Source: QPIN01 sp965224575
Lineage (GTDB): Bacteria; Pseudomonadota; Gammaproteobacteria; Methylococcales; Methylomonadaceae
Direction: 5' to 3'
Assembly: GCA_965224575.1 (NCBI GenBank)
Contig: CBDCZQ010000006.1
Span: 868,001-932,000, forward strand
DNA length: 64,000 bases
Numbering within the stretch: position 1 is the stretch's first letter; every line of letters begins with the position of its first letter. The notes beneath the pieces were generated by a model, which was given only the letters and a program-made list of their open reading frames with translations, was not told the DNA's origin and made no database searches. The translations under genes were made by a program, and so were the position numbers. This document shows, piece by piece, positions 26,460-36,731 of the stretch.

Positions 26460-27674
26460 TTGGATAAAACAATTAAAAAAAGAATCTTATTAGGGGTATG
26501 TGGAGGGATAGCCGCTTATAAATCTGCTGAATTGCTAAGGTTTATGTGTCAACAAGGGCATGAAGTTAGAGTGGTTATGACTCAATCTGCTATGGCGTTT
26601 ATTAGCCCCCTCACTTTTCAGGCATTATCGGGAAACCCTGTTGCAACTCAGTTATTGGATGCAGATGAAGAAAATGCGATGGGGCATATAAACCTTGCTC
26701 GCTGGGCGGATAAAATAATCATCGCCCCTGCAACGGCAAATAGTATTGCAAAATTTAGCCATGGTTTTGCCGATGATTTACTTTCCACACTCTATCTAGC
26801 GGCAAACTGTCCTATCTATATTGCACCTGCAATGAATCATGTTATGTGGAATCAGGTAGTCACCCAAGAAAACATTAAGTGTTTAAGAAGCCGTGGTGTC
26901 AATATAATTGGCCCTGAGTCAGGTGTTCAGGCTTGTGGTGAGACTGGCTTTGGAAGAATGTCTGAGCCAGCTAATATTTTTAAGGCATTGTTTAAAGAGA
27001 ATGGTTCTAATACTAGTTTAAAAGGTGTGAATATTTTAATTAGTGCAGGCCCAACCAGAGAACCTTTAGACCCTGTTAGATACATTACGAATCGTAGTTC
27101 TGGAAAAATGGGCTATGCTTTAGCAGAGGCAGCTGAAAATGCAGGTGCAAATGTGACATTAGTCAGTGGCCCTGTTACGCTCTCAACACCTGATAATATT
27201 GAGCTAGTCAAGGTAGAAACCGCAGAACAAATGTTCCTGGCAGTTATTTCTAGAGCAGGTGAAAATACTATTTATATTGGGGCTGCGGCAGTTGCCGATT
27301 ATAGTCCTGCTACGATTAGTCTAGAAAAAATAAAAAAACAGGAAGATGAGAGTAGTATCCAGTTACAAAAAACGAGAGATATTTTGGCTGAAATAGCCAC
27401 CTTAGCAAACAGACCTTTTTTTGTTGTTGGTTTTGCAGCTGAAACGCATGATCTTGAGCAAAATGCTAACCATAAATTAAAGCAAAAAAAATTGGATCTG
27501 ATCGCTGCAAACTGGGTAGGTAAAGAGCAGGGTGGATTTGATAAAAATGAAAATGCTTTACAAGTTTACTGGGATGGTGGAAATAAAGCCTTAGGAATGA
27601 CAGATAAAAAACACTTAGCAACACAATTAATAGCCTTAATTGTAGAGAGAATGAATGAAAAAAGTACAGCTTAA
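26460..27674 (+). CDS. coaBC: bifunctional phosphopantothenoylcysteine synthetase/decarboxylase CoaBC
   Basis: A 404-residue coenzyme A biosynthesis enzyme. The N-terminal flavoprotein domain (1-185) shows GVCGGIAAYKSAELLR, the catalytic His region MGHINLARWAD and the substrate motif APAMNHVMW; the C-terminal synthetase domain begins about 190 with ILISAGPTREPLDPVRYITN. It converts phosphopantothenate and cysteine to phosphopantetheine. Start is TTG at 26460, giving MDKTIKKRILLG; no ATG fits better. It overlaps dut by 20 bases in another frame. Confidence 0.95.
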   Translation: MDKTIKKRILLGVCGGIAAYKSAELLRFMCQQGHEVRVVMTQSAMAFISPLTFQALSGNPVATQLLDADEENAMGHINLARWADKIIIAPATANSIAKFSHGFADDLLSTLYLAANCPIYIAPAMNHVMWNQVVTQENIKCLRSRGVNIIGPESGVQACGETGFGRMSEPANIFKALFKENGSNTSLKGVNILISAGPTREPLDPVRYITNRSSGKMGYALAEAAENAGANVTLVSGPVTLSTPDNIELVKVETAEQMFLAVISRAGENTIYIGAAAVADYSPATISLEKIKKQEDESSIQLQKTRDILAEIATLANRPFFVVGFAAETHDLEQNANHKLKQKKLDLIAANWVGKEQGGFDKNENALQVYWDGGNKALGMTDKKHLATQLIALIVERMNEKSTA

Positions 27675-28110
27675 AATTTTAGATACTCGTTTAGGAAATG
27701 AAATTCCATTACCTGAATATGCAACCGAAGGCTCAGCTGGGCTGGATTTACGTGCTTGTCTAGATAAAACCTATATTTTAGAACCAGGTGAAACAACGTT
27801 AATTCCCACAGGACTTGCTATTCATATAGCAGACCATCAAATGGCTGCAGTTTTGCTCCCTCGATCAGGACTTGGTCATAAGCATGGGATTGTTTTAGGG
27901 AATCTTGTCGGTTTAATTGATTCTGATTATCAAGGGCAGGTTTTTGTTTCTTGCTGGAATAGAGGCAAAAATGCTTTTACTATTAATGTCGGTGATCGAA
28001 TAGCACAAATGGTCTTTGTTCCCATTATACAAGTAGAATTTGAGCATGTGAGTGAGTTTAACGAGAGCCAACGCGGATCGGGTGGATTTGGCCATACCGG
28101 AAGACATTAA
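27655..28110 (+). CDS. dut: dUTP diphosphatase Dut
   Basis: A 151-residue trimeric dUTPase that keeps uracil out of DNA and feeds dTMP synthesis. The five family motifs are visible: GSAGLDLRACLD, LLPRSGLGHKHGIV, GNLVGLIDSDYQGQV, GDRIAQMVFVP and the C-terminal GSGGFGHTGRH P-loop-like tail. It starts inside the coaBC 3' end, the coaBC-dut-algC order found in Pseudomonas and relatives. Confidence 0.96.
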   Translation: MKKVQLKILDTRLGNEIPLPEYATEGSAGLDLRACLDKTYILEPGETTLIPTGLAIHIADHQMAAVLLPRSGLGHKHGIVLGNLVGLIDSDYQGQVFVSCWNRGKNAFTINVGDRIAQMVFVPIIQVEFEHVSEFNESQRGSGGFGHTGRH

Positions 28111-28130
28111 AGAAATAGTAGGAGAAAAAC

Positions 28131-30641
28131 ATGGTTCGTATTTTCAGTATCTTATCCGCACTAACAGCTCTTATGTTACTAATATCAGGAAGTGGGGTCT
28201 ATTGGCTTTCTAAAACTGATGTCAACCAGGCTAATGAGAAAGCAACTGAAGCTTTAGCTAAAGGAATAACGTCAAGTATAACTTCACAAGTTAATATTTT
28301 ACAAGAGACCGTTATAAAAATAGCAAAATCGCCAGAAGCAATTGCAGCTATTGAAAGTAAAGATAAACTTAAAATGTCTCAGACTGTAACCATGCTAGAG
28401 CAGTTTATCCCACAGGTAATGAAACTTAGATTAATAGCACCTAATAATGAGACGCTGGACAAGACAAGTATTCCCCATATGGGTAATGCAGATTTTATTA
28501 TGGTTCAAGAATCACTCTCTTCAGCAAAAAAACAACTGCCAGTGGTTCAAGGACAAGGAAAAAATAGACATTTAGCGCTTACTTCTGTGATAGAAAAAAA
28601 TGGTGAGCCTGTTGGGGTTGTTCTTGCAAGTTTAAAATTTGATTTTTTACAGTCCACGCTCAACACATATCAAATCCCTAATAGTTACATTGAACTAAAA
28701 CAAAACAAGATTGCTTTAGCTGCAGCAGGTAACTCATCAGAAAAAACAGGAGCTGATAAATCAATTAGAATTCCAGGAACCTCTTGGGCTATTCATTACT
28801 GGCAGACAACGATTACAAATCAAACAACTTTCCTATCATTTTTAGGCATGATTGTTTTTCCTGCATTTCTAAGTTGTTTAGCTTGCTTTATAGGCTTTAA
28901 AAAATTAAAGAGCTTGTTTAATAAAGATCAAGATAGTCTTCTATCTATAATAAAAGACCTTGTTTCTGGAAAAAATGTAGGTAGTTATCCAATGCATTTT
29001 GATGGGATGAAAGAAATAGGGTCGAATATAATTCAATTAAATCATGGCGTAAATCATCAGGATATTCAAGAAAAAGAAAAGGTGGATAAAATAACAAAAG
29101 AAGATACCTTAGAGCAACCACTGAATCCAAGTTTTCTCGGCTCTAACATTAATATTGAAGAAATAGATAATATTACCCCTGCTTCAAATACTAATACCCC
29201 TACTGCTATACCAAAGCTATCAGAAAATTCATTAGCTGACACATCAACCTCTGAACCTCAAATAAATAAAAAAGAGACTATTTTTAAAGCAAATGATATT
29301 AGAGGAATTGCTGGAGAAACCCTATCAAAGGAAGTAGTTTTTAATATTGGCCGGGCTATAGGGTCAGAAGCAAAAGAACAAAAAGTTTCTACTATTGTTA
29401 TTGGTCGAGATGCTCGTATTTCTAGTCCTGAATTAGCAGAGTCGCTAACTAAAGGTGTCACATCAACCGGTGTCGATATACTTGATCTCGGTTTGGTTCC
29501 ATCACCTCTTGTTTATTTTGTAGCTCATCATAGCGAAGGAAAATCAGGTGTTGTTATTACCGGTAGTCATAACCCACCCGAATACAATGGCTTAAAAATC
29601 ATTATTAATGGCAAGGTAATAGCTGATGAAAAACTCAAAAAATTAGCAATGCGTATTGATAAGAAAGACTTTCTTACCGGAAAAGAAGGTTCGGTTGAAG
29701 AAAACACCTTATTCGTCAATGAATATATTGGCATTATTTCTGAAGATATTCATCTTGTCCGCCCAATAAAAGTAGTTGTTGATTGTGGTAATGGTGCAGC
29801 AGGAAAACTTGCTCCACTACTATTAAAAACATTAGGTTGTGAAGTTATTGAGTTATTTTGTGAATTTGACGGAACATTTCCAAACCACCATCCAGACCCA
29901 AATAACCCAGAAAATTTAACTGATTTAATTAAAACCGTCCAGGAGCATAAGGCCGATGTGGGCGTTGCATTTGATGGTGACGGTGATAGGTTAGGTGTTG
30001 TAGATAGCAAAGGAAATATTATCTGGCCTGATAGACAGATGATGTTATTTGCCAAAGATGTGCTTACTCTAAAACCAGGTTCAGAAATAATTTATGACGT
30101 AAAATGTTCTCGCCATCTAGGTGAACAAATTGTAAAAAATGGAGGGCGTCCTTTAATGTGCAAGACCGGACATTCCTTCATGAAAGAAAAAATCAAGGAA
30201 ACTGGAGCAACGTTAGCAGGTGAAATGAGTGGACATATCTTCTTCAATGATCGCTGGTTTGGTTTTGATGATGCTTTGTACGCTGCATCTCGTCTAATTG
30301 AAATTTTATCCGCAGACACCCGTAATAGTGCTGACGTTTTTGCTGACTTTCCTAATGGCTTAAACACACCTGAAATTCTTATTAAATTAAGTGAAGAAGA
30401 AAGTCTTCACATTATGGATAAAATATTCGCAGAACAAAATTTTTCTGAAGGAAAAATTATCAAAATTGATGGAATGCGAGTTGAATTTACTGATGGCTGG
30501 GGATTAGTCAGAACATCAAACAGCTTACCTGCATTGACTCTACGTTTCGAAGCAGATAACACCGAGGCCTTACAACTTATACAATCAAAATTTAAAGCAC
30601 TTCTTGTTAAAGTGAAACCTGATATAACGTTACCCTTTTAA
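28131..30641 (+). CDS. algC: phosphomannomutase/phosphoglucomutase AlgC with membrane N-terminal extension
   Basis: An 836-residue protein. The C-terminal 455 residues (from about 382, FKANDIRGIAG) are a complete alpha-phosphohexomutase: VVITGSHNPPEYNGLK with the phosphoserine, AFDGDGDRLGVVD metal site, and GEMSGHIFFNDRW sugar-binding loop. The first 380 residues carry a membrane helix (about 5-25), a periplasmic-looking region, a second helix (about 222-247) and a Ser/Thr/Asn-rich linker, so the enzyme may be tethered to the inner membrane. Such long forms exist in other gammaproteobacteria. An AGGAG site precedes the ATG. It makes mannose- and glucose-1-phosphate for exopolysaccharide and LPS. 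Confidence 0.92.
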   Translation: MVRIFSILSALTALMLLISGSGVYWLSKTDVNQANEKATEALAKGITSSITSQVNILQETVIKIAKSPEAIAAIESKDKLKMSQTVTMLEQFIPQVMKLRLIAPNNETLDKTSIPHMGNADFIMVQESLSSAKKQLPVVQGQGKNRHLALTSVIEKNGEPVGVVLASLKFDFLQSTLNTYQIPNSYIELKQNKIALAAAGNSSEKTGADKSIRIPGTSWAIHYWQTTITNQTTFLSFLGMIVFPAFLSCLACFIGFKKLKSLFNKDQDSLLSIIKDLVSGKNVGSYPMHFDGMKEIGSNIIQLNHGVNHQDIQEKEKVDKITKEDTLEQPLNPSFLGSNINIEEIDNITPASNTNTPTAIPKLSENSLADTSTSEPQINKKETIFKANDIRGIAGETLSKEVVFNIGRAIGSEAKEQKVSTIVIGRDARISSPELAESLTKGVTSTGVDILDLGLVPSPLVYFVAHHSEGKSGVVITGSHNPPEYNGLKIIINGKVIADEKLKKLAMRIDKKDFLTGKEGSVEENTLFVNEYIGIISEDIHLVRPIKVVVDCGNGAAGKLAPLLLKTLGCEVIELFCEFDGTFPNHHPDPNNPENLTDLIKTVQEHKADVGVAFDGDGDRLGVVDSKGNIIWPDRQMMLFAKDVLTLKPGSEIIYDVKCSRHLGEQIVKNGGRPLMCKTGHSFMKEKIKETGATLAGEMSGHIFFNDRWFGFDDALYAASRLIEILSADTRNSADVFADFPNGLNTPEILIKLSEEESLHIMDKIFAEQNFSEGKIIKIDGMRVEFTDGWGLVRTSNSLPALTLRFEADNTEALQLIQSKFKALLVKVKPDITLPF

Positions 30642-30856
30642 GGTTGAGCAGGTTTCTTACTTTTTTAATAAGAATGTAGAGTGCTGTTTAGCTACAACCC
30701 TTTCGATTATATACATCACTCGAGAAACATACTCGACCTTTGTCTAGGTGAAAATTATAGAGATAATTTTTTGATTTAGCTTGATGTTTACATTGATATT
30801 TCATATCATTCGATAGTAGTAAATTTTATCTATCCGTTATTAAAGGGGAGTTCTCA

Positions 30857-32980
30857 ATGTCTGAGCAAATAACTAAAACAGGGCACGGTGGTTGCCCACA
30901 TGACTGCCCTGATACTTGCTCTATGGTTTATGAAGTTGAAGATGGGAAACTGATTAGTGTTAAAGGCAACCCTGACCACCCCATGACTCGCGGTGGGTTA
31001 TGCGTTAAATTGAATGATTACGAAAAACGCCATTACCATCCAGACCGCCTGCTATACCCTTTAAAGCGTACTGGTCCTAAAGGCAGTAAACAGTTTGAAA
31101 GAATAACGTGGGATGAGGCGTTAGATGAAATAACGACTAAATGGAAAGCCATAATTGAAGAACATGGCTCACACGCGATTATGCCTAATAGCTATCTTGG
31201 TAATCAAGGATTGGTACATGGTTTAAATGGTGGCGATGCATTTTTTAATCGTATGGGTGCTACGGTTACTGAACGTACATTTTGTGGTGAAGGTTCTTGT
31301 ACTGCCTGGTTATTGACCGTTGGTCCTACTGCGGGTGTAGATCCAGAAAGTTTTATTCACTCTAAATATATTGTTATCTGGGCATGTAATTCCGTGAGTA
31401 CTAACCTGCATCATTGGCACATTGTTAAACAAGCCCGGAAAAAAGGTGCAAAAGTTATTGTAATTGACTCTTACGCTTCGAAAACTGCTAAAGAAGCGGA
31501 CTGGCATATTGCACCCAAACCTGGAACCGATGGCGCATTAGCTATGGCGATGATTCACACTCTTATTGAAGAAGGTTTGGTGGATAAAGAATATGTCGAG
31601 AATTATACTGTTGGCTATTCTGAATTGGCTGAGCGAGCAAAAGAAAGGACACCCGAATGGGCAGAACTAATAACAGGTATTCCAGCAGAAGATATTCGGC
31701 AGTTTGCCAGAGAATATGCGACTACTCCACCAGCAGCAATCCGTCTTGGTGTTGCTTTAGAAAGAAACTATGGTGGTGGCCAAGCAATTCGAGCAGTAAG
31801 CAGTCTCCCTGCCTTAATTGGTGCCTGGCGACATGTAGGCGGTGGTGCATTACAATTTCCCGTATGGGAACATCCGTATAAATTTGACGTGATTAGCCGC
31901 CCCGATTTAATTCCTGAGGGCACGCCGGCTGTCAATAATCTTCAACTCGGCCGTATACTGACGGGTGAAATAAAGCTTGATACACCGATTAAATCCATGA
32001 TGTGCTGGAATACTAATCCTGTCACCCAAGCACCTGAAACAGACAAAATTATCGAAGGATTAAAACGCGAAGATCTATTTATGGTCTCAGCGGAACATTT
32101 CATCTCTGATACAGCCGCATACGCTGATATTATCTTACCGGCATCAATGGGCGCTGAAATGGAGGATATGGTTCTCTCATGGGGACACCTCTATCTTACA
32201 TATAATGAAAAATGTATTGAATCACCAGGTGAAGCATTTCCAAATAATGAAATTTTTAGGCGCTTAGCTAAGCACATGGGATATGAAGAAGAGAATTTCA
32301 AATGGTCAGATAGTGAGTGCCTTGAACATTATGTAGACTGGGATTCACCTGCTTGTGATGGTATTGATTTGGCTTATATGAGAAAACACGGCTTTGCACG
32401 ATTAACCGTTGGTAGCAAAGATAATCGTGCACCGCATAAAGAAGGTAACTTCCCAACCCCATCCGGGAAATGTGAATTCAAACTGGACGGAGCAACTAAC
32501 TTTGTTGCAGGGCCTTTCCGCCAAATGTATGAAGGATTTCAATCAGGGGAAGTATTAGATGATCTACCAGATTATGTCGCATCAAGAGAAACACCTGAAA
32601 GCAACCCAGAACTCGCGAAAAAATACCCTTTGAATATCATTTCACCCAAAAGTCATGGATTCTTGAATTCCTGTTACGCAAATATGGATCATAAAATTAA
32701 AGGGCAAGGAGAGCAATTTGTTTTAATTAATGCGATTGATGCTGGTGTTCGTGGTATTAAACAGGATGATAAAGTGCGTATTTTTAATGATCGTGGCGCG
32801 TTTGAAGGTGACGCTAGAATCACTAATGATGTAAATGTGGGTATTATTGTCGCAACATTAGGTTATTGGCGACAGTTAAATAAAGGCACAGTTAACTGTA
32901 TTAGTTCCGCAGAATTTGTTGATATGGGGCATGCCCCCACATTCTCAGATAATTTGGTTCAGATTGAACTAGCAAGTTGA
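30857..32980 (+). CDS. molybdopterin-dependent oxidoreductase (DMSO reductase superfamily)
   Basis: A 707-residue catalytic subunit. The N-terminal [4Fe-4S] site is Cys13, Cys17, Cys21 and Cys49 (GGCPHDCPDTCSM and RGGLCVK). Molybdopterin domains follow (TERTFCGEGSC, CNSVSTNLHHWH, GTDGALAMAMIH) with a C-terminal dinucleotide-binding domain (about 590-707). There is no twin-arginine signal, so it is cytoplasmic. No electron-transfer or membrane subunit is adjacent, and no cofactor genes are near. The substrate cannot be named; formate, thiosulfate or other small-molecule reactions are all possible in this superfamily. Confidence 0.85.
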   Translation: MSEQITKTGHGGCPHDCPDTCSMVYEVEDGKLISVKGNPDHPMTRGGLCVKLNDYEKRHYHPDRLLYPLKRTGPKGSKQFERITWDEALDEITTKWKAIIEEHGSHAIMPNSYLGNQGLVHGLNGGDAFFNRMGATVTERTFCGEGSCTAWLLTVGPTAGVDPESFIHSKYIVIWACNSVSTNLHHWHIVKQARKKGAKVIVIDSYASKTAKEADWHIAPKPGTDGALAMAMIHTLIEEGLVDKEYVENYTVGYSELAERAKERTPEWAELITGIPAEDIRQFAREYATTPPAAIRLGVALERNYGGGQAIRAVSSLPALIGAWRHVGGGALQFPVWEHPYKFDVISRPDLIPEGTPAVNNLQLGRILTGEIKLDTPIKSMMCWNTNPVTQAPETDKIIEGLKREDLFMVSAEHFISDTAAYADIILPASMGAEMEDMVLSWGHLYLTYNEKCIESPGEAFPNNEIFRRLAKHMGYEEENFKWSDSECLEHYVDWDSPACDGIDLAYMRKHGFARLTVGSKDNRAPHKEGNFPTPSGKCEFKLDGATNFVAGPFRQMYEGFQSGEVLDDLPDYVASRETPESNPELAKKYPLNIISPKSHGFLNSCYANMDHKIKGQGEQFVLINAIDAGVRGIKQDDKVRIFNDRGAFEGDARITNDVNVGIIVATLGYWRQLNKGTVNCISSAEFVDMGHAPTFSDNLVQIELAS

Positions 32981-32985
32981 TTTAT

Positions 32986-33042
32986 TTAAGGACACCACTA
33001 TTAGAACTGTTGAGTCCATATTTAATAGAGGTTCTCTCTTAA
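32986..33042. repeat. 57-bp short palindrome between convergent genes
   Basis: TTAAGGACACCACTATTAGA on the left matches imperfectly the reverse complement of the right end (TTAAGAGAGAACCTCTATTA). It resembles the 54-bp element at 13069 in length, ends and placement between two convergent stop codons. It probably acts as a two-way terminator for the molybdopterin enzyme gene and sbcC. Confidence 0.65.
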
Positions 33043-33088
33043 AAATATCCGTACTAAAAAAGGCTATTAACAAAATTTAACAGTCTAT

Positions 33089-36000
33089 TTAAGAAGTGAC
33101 CTTTAAAGCACTAAAACCATTAGGTTGTTTAATCATCTCAATCTGAGTTTTAATGCGTTTACGAACACCTTCAACGTGTGAAATAACACCTACAAGCTTA
33201 CCTTGTATTTTCAACCCTTCTAATGTTGTCATAACTAAATAGAGAGACTCTTCGTCTAGATTACCAAATCCCTCATCTAAAAATAAGGTATCAATTGCGT
33301 GTCCGTTACTTGCTATATCAGCTAACCCTAGAGCCAGAGAAAGACTAACAACAAAACTCTCTCCTCCAGATAGTGTTTTTGGTAATCTTCGAACATTTTT
33401 TTGTTTAGTATCTTCTATTTCTAATGCTAACCCATGTTCGCTTTCTACTTTACGAAGATAATATCGGCCGCTAATTTTTTCCAGAACTCGATTCGCATGA
33501 GACAACAAATTATCAATTAGAGACTGTTGTACTTTATGTCGAAATTCCAAAGCATTTTCATCAGATACAAATTTAACTTCTGCCTCTGTTTCTTCTACAA
33601 TAGCTTTCTGGTTTTCTACACTGGTTAAAGTTGTCTGATATTTTTCATGTAGATCGTCTTGTTTTACAAGTTTTCTTTGTAAAGAATCTACTTCCTGCTT
33701 AGTAATATCTAATTTTTCCTGAAGAGTTTTTTTCTGTTCTAAAAGCTCTTGTTCAGAAAGTGTTGTTAATTGCTTTACTTTTTCAGTTTCGACTTGCAAT
33801 TGAATAGTATCAATTTCGCTACTGAAGTTGCTAATACTTTCATTTAGACTAGCTTGTTTTTGTTGAATTTCTGGTTGACGTTTAACTAATGCAACAGTCT
33901 CTTTTAAAGCATTTAAATCTGTTGGGGCACTCTCAGGCTCAATAAACATAGTTTTAGACTTCTCCAGCACCCCTTGTTTTAAACTAGCAACCTCTTTTTC
34001 TTGCTGGGAAAAAACAACTTCTTTTTCAGCGATTAATTTTTGTTTTTCGACCAAGGATAAATGTAACCCTGCCACCTCTTCTTGTTGCATAGCTTCCGAG
34101 TATTGTTTTGTTTCTTGATCAAGTTTTTCTATTTTAGATTCGCAATCTTTACATTTTTCTTCCAAAGCTTTGATTTCACCTGGTAACGGTTGTTGATGTG
34201 CAAGCTGATTTTGATACTCTTTTCTGCGATAATTTAAATTTTCAAATAAAGCATCCTCCTTTCCTTTTGCCGGTATTTCTTCGCCAAACACTTTTAATTG
34301 ACCAACAAGTTGTTCTGACAACGTCTCTTCCTGTGCCTGACTTTGCGCGCAGATCTGTTCTATTTCAATGGATTCTTGTGGGCGATCATTCCATTCCGAG
34401 TTTAACACCTCCGCTTCTGCTGATACCCTTGTAAGAGTAACTTCATGGGCTTCAATTGATGACTTTGATTTGACAACCCGATTTTGTTGCTTAGAGTAAT
34501 TTTTTAATATTTTTGTTATGTTGCTTAACTCTAGCTTTTCCTTTTTTAATAAATCCTTCATTGATGAAAGGTTATCCATTTCTATACTGCCAGAGTTGAG
34601 TTTATTTGCTAAACTTCTCCATTGTGAACGAACTAACGTTAGCTGATTATCTTTTTTTCCATCTTTAACGGCCTGAACTTCAGCAGCGCTAATTTGTTTC
34701 GACAGACTACTGGCTTCTGATTTTAAACGTTTAATTTTTTTTTGTTGTTCTGCCAGTACTTGTTTTGAATTTGAGACAGCAGGAGGATATTTTTCGTAAG
34801 GGTGGCTTAATGCTCCACATAAAAAGCAGGGTTTTCCATCGACTAAATGCTCTCTATCCTTTTGCATTTTTTGGAGTAACAATTCATTCTTAATAGCCGC
34901 ATTTAGAGTTCTAACTATATTTTGTTCTTTTCCTATCACTAGCTGTAAATGATCCGCTTCTTCTGTTAGCTCTGTTACTTCTCTGTCTGCACCTTTAGGC
35001 ACAAATAGCTGACCAAAAAAACTTTTTTTTCCAAGTTTTGTATTGACACTGGCAAGACTGAGTAGCTCGGTGAAATCGTCTACTCTTTGTTTCTGTTCAG
35101 TCCTTAAATCATGTAAATCTTCAATAGACCTACCGTCAGAAATTAATTCTAGAGCCTCTTCATTTTCTTTAACTTTATTTTTTGAATCCGTAATTTTTTG
35201 ATTTATGGTACTGCTAGCAGCTTTTTTCTTCTTGATTGATGCGGTTTTATTTTTTGACCATTTTGAATAGTCTTTTTGTTTTTTTGATAATTCTGTAAGC
35301 TCTACCCTTAATACCTTTAATTTTTCAATTTCTGGGAAACTTTCCACTAATTTTTTGTCATTCTCATGTTCAGTTAACCAGTTATTAACAGAACTTAAGG
35401 CTAATTTTTTTTCCTCAATTTGTTGGCTTAATAATTTTAAATTTTCTTTTTCTCTCGGTAAATTAGCATTTAATTCAATCAATTTTACTTTTAATTCATC
35501 AATACTACTTTTTTGTTGAGAGGGTGTTTTAGCTGAAACCGGTGCGTTTTCATCAAAATTTTGAGTTTTCAGCTGATTTTGCAATGCTTCTAGTTCGCTA
35601 CGAAAGGAATCTAATGCTTTTTTACTTTGTAGTGTTTCCTCAGTTTTGCTGTCAAGTGTCACTATTTCGTCTGCTATTCCTGATACACTTGGCGTTGATT
35701 CAATTTGTTCAAGTATTTTCTGGTTTTCTATTAGCTGACTTTTTTCTTGCTCATGTTGTTTTTCCAAAGCATCAGACTGGTTGCTTAAATCTGATAGTGA
35801 TTGAAGCCAATTTAATTGTTGTTCAACGGTATTTTGTTCCTGATCTAGTTCAGCCAATTGTTCATTAAAATCTACAAGGTCATGTTCACTCGCTTCTTTT
35901 GCCAATGGATCCAATACTGGAATTGCATTAAGGTCTTGTTCCAGTTGTTCTAGCTGTGTTGTAGCTTCTAAATGGTTGTCTTTAGCCTCTTTTCTATGCC

Positions 36001-36544
36001 CTTCATAAATATCGGTTCCGCTGATTTTTTCTAGCACATCCATCCGTTCACTTTCTAAAGCATTTAAAAATGCAGCAAAATCACCTTGTGCCAGAACCAT
36101 CGATTTAGTAAAGCTATGGAAATCCATTCCGGTTAATTCAACTATTTTCTCTCGTACCTGTTGTGTACCCTCGACTATTACTTGTTCACTGTCATTCAGC
36201 TGAATTAGCTTCATTTCAGGGGGTAACAAATCAGCTGCTGAGTTTTCGTTTCTACGAATCACATGCCAGCTTGATCTGTATTTGTTATCTCCCACTTCAA
36301 ATTCAACTTCAGCAAGACTTTCTGCCTTAGATTTTGTCATCACAAATTCAGCAGGACGGTCGAACCGGTAAGTTTCACCATACAAACCTAAAGTAATCAC
36401 ATCTAAAATACTCGACTTACCTGATCCATTAGGCCCTGTAATAGCAAATACACCGCAACCTACAATGGGAGCACGATCAAAGTGAATTCGGCTTTCCCCC
36501 TCTAGCGAGTTAATATTCTTAAAATAAAGGTTCAGTATTTTCAT
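33089..36544 (-). CDS. sbcC: SbcC-type SMC-like nuclease ATPase
   Basis: An 1151-residue Rad50/SbcC protein. Walker A is GPNGSGKSSILDV near residue 38; two very long coiled coils follow, joined by a zinc hook KPCFLCGAL (near residue 571). The C-terminus has the ABC signature TLSGGESFVVSLSLALGLAD and Walker B DTLFLDEGFGNLD. With the nuclease SbcD it cuts hairpins and DNA ends. sbcD, normally just upstream, is not there: the upstream neighbour is the divergent aas gene. Its ability to remove hairpin DNA is relevant to a region so rich in palindromes. Confidence 0.92.
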   Translation of the reverse strand: MKILNLYFKNINSLEGESRIHFDRAPIVGCGVFAITGPNGSGKSSILDVITLGLYGETYRFDRPAEFVMTKSKAESLAEVEFEVGDNKYRSSWHVIRRNENSAADLLPPEMKLIQLNDSEQVIVEGTQQVREKIVELTGMDFHSFTKSMVLAQGDFAAFLNALESERMDVLEKISGTDIYEGHRKEAKDNHLEATTQLEQLEQDLNAIPVLDPLAKEASEHDLVDFNEQLAELDQEQNTVEQQLNWLQSLSDLSNQSDALEKQHEQEKSQLIENQKILEQIESTPSVSGIADEIVTLDSKTEETLQSKKALDSFRSELEALQNQLKTQNFDENAPVSAKTPSQQKSSIDELKVKLIELNANLPREKENLKLLSQQIEEKKLALSSVNNWLTEHENDKKLVESFPEIEKLKVLRVELTELSKKQKDYSKWSKNKTASIKKKKAASSTINQKITDSKNKVKENEEALELISDGRSIEDLHDLRTEQKQRVDDFTELLSLASVNTKLGKKSFFGQLFVPKGADREVTELTEEADHLQLVIGKEQNIVRTLNAAIKNELLLQKMQKDREHLVDGKPCFLCGALSHPYEKYPPAVSNSKQVLAEQQKKIKRLKSEASSLSKQISAAEVQAVKDGKKDNQLTLVRSQWRSLANKLNSGSIEMDNLSSMKDLLKKEKLELSNITKILKNYSKQQNRVVKSKSSIEAHEVTLTRVSAEAEVLNSEWNDRPQESIEIEQICAQSQAQEETLSEQLVGQLKVFGEEIPAKGKEDALFENLNYRRKEYQNQLAHQQPLPGEIKALEEKCKDCESKIEKLDQETKQYSEAMQQEEVAGLHLSLVEKQKLIAEKEVVFSQQEKEVASLKQGVLEKSKTMFIEPESAPTDLNALKETVALVKRQPEIQQKQASLNESISNFSSEIDTIQLQVETEKVKQLTTLSEQELLEQKKTLQEKLDITKQEVDSLQRKLVKQDDLHEKYQTTLTSVENQKAIVEETEAEVKFVSDENALEFRHKVQQSLIDNLLSHANRVLEKISGRYYLRKVESEHGLALEIEDTKQKNVRRLPKTLSGGESFVVSLSLALGLADIASNGHAIDTLFLDEGFGNLDEESLYLVMTTLEGLKIQGKLVGVISHVEGVRKRIKTQIEMIKQPNGFSALKVTS

Positions 36545-36731
36545 TGAGTCATTACGCTGATTTAATTCTGATTTAAGCTATTATAATACACACTTGCTAG
36601 ATAAAACTGATTCTAAACCATATTGCATATGTTAAAGATAAAAAATTATAAAATAATAATTGAACATTGTTTAATTAATGAGTATAGTACACTCTAAAAT
36701 ATCTGATAAGCTTCACAAGGGAGGAATAAGA

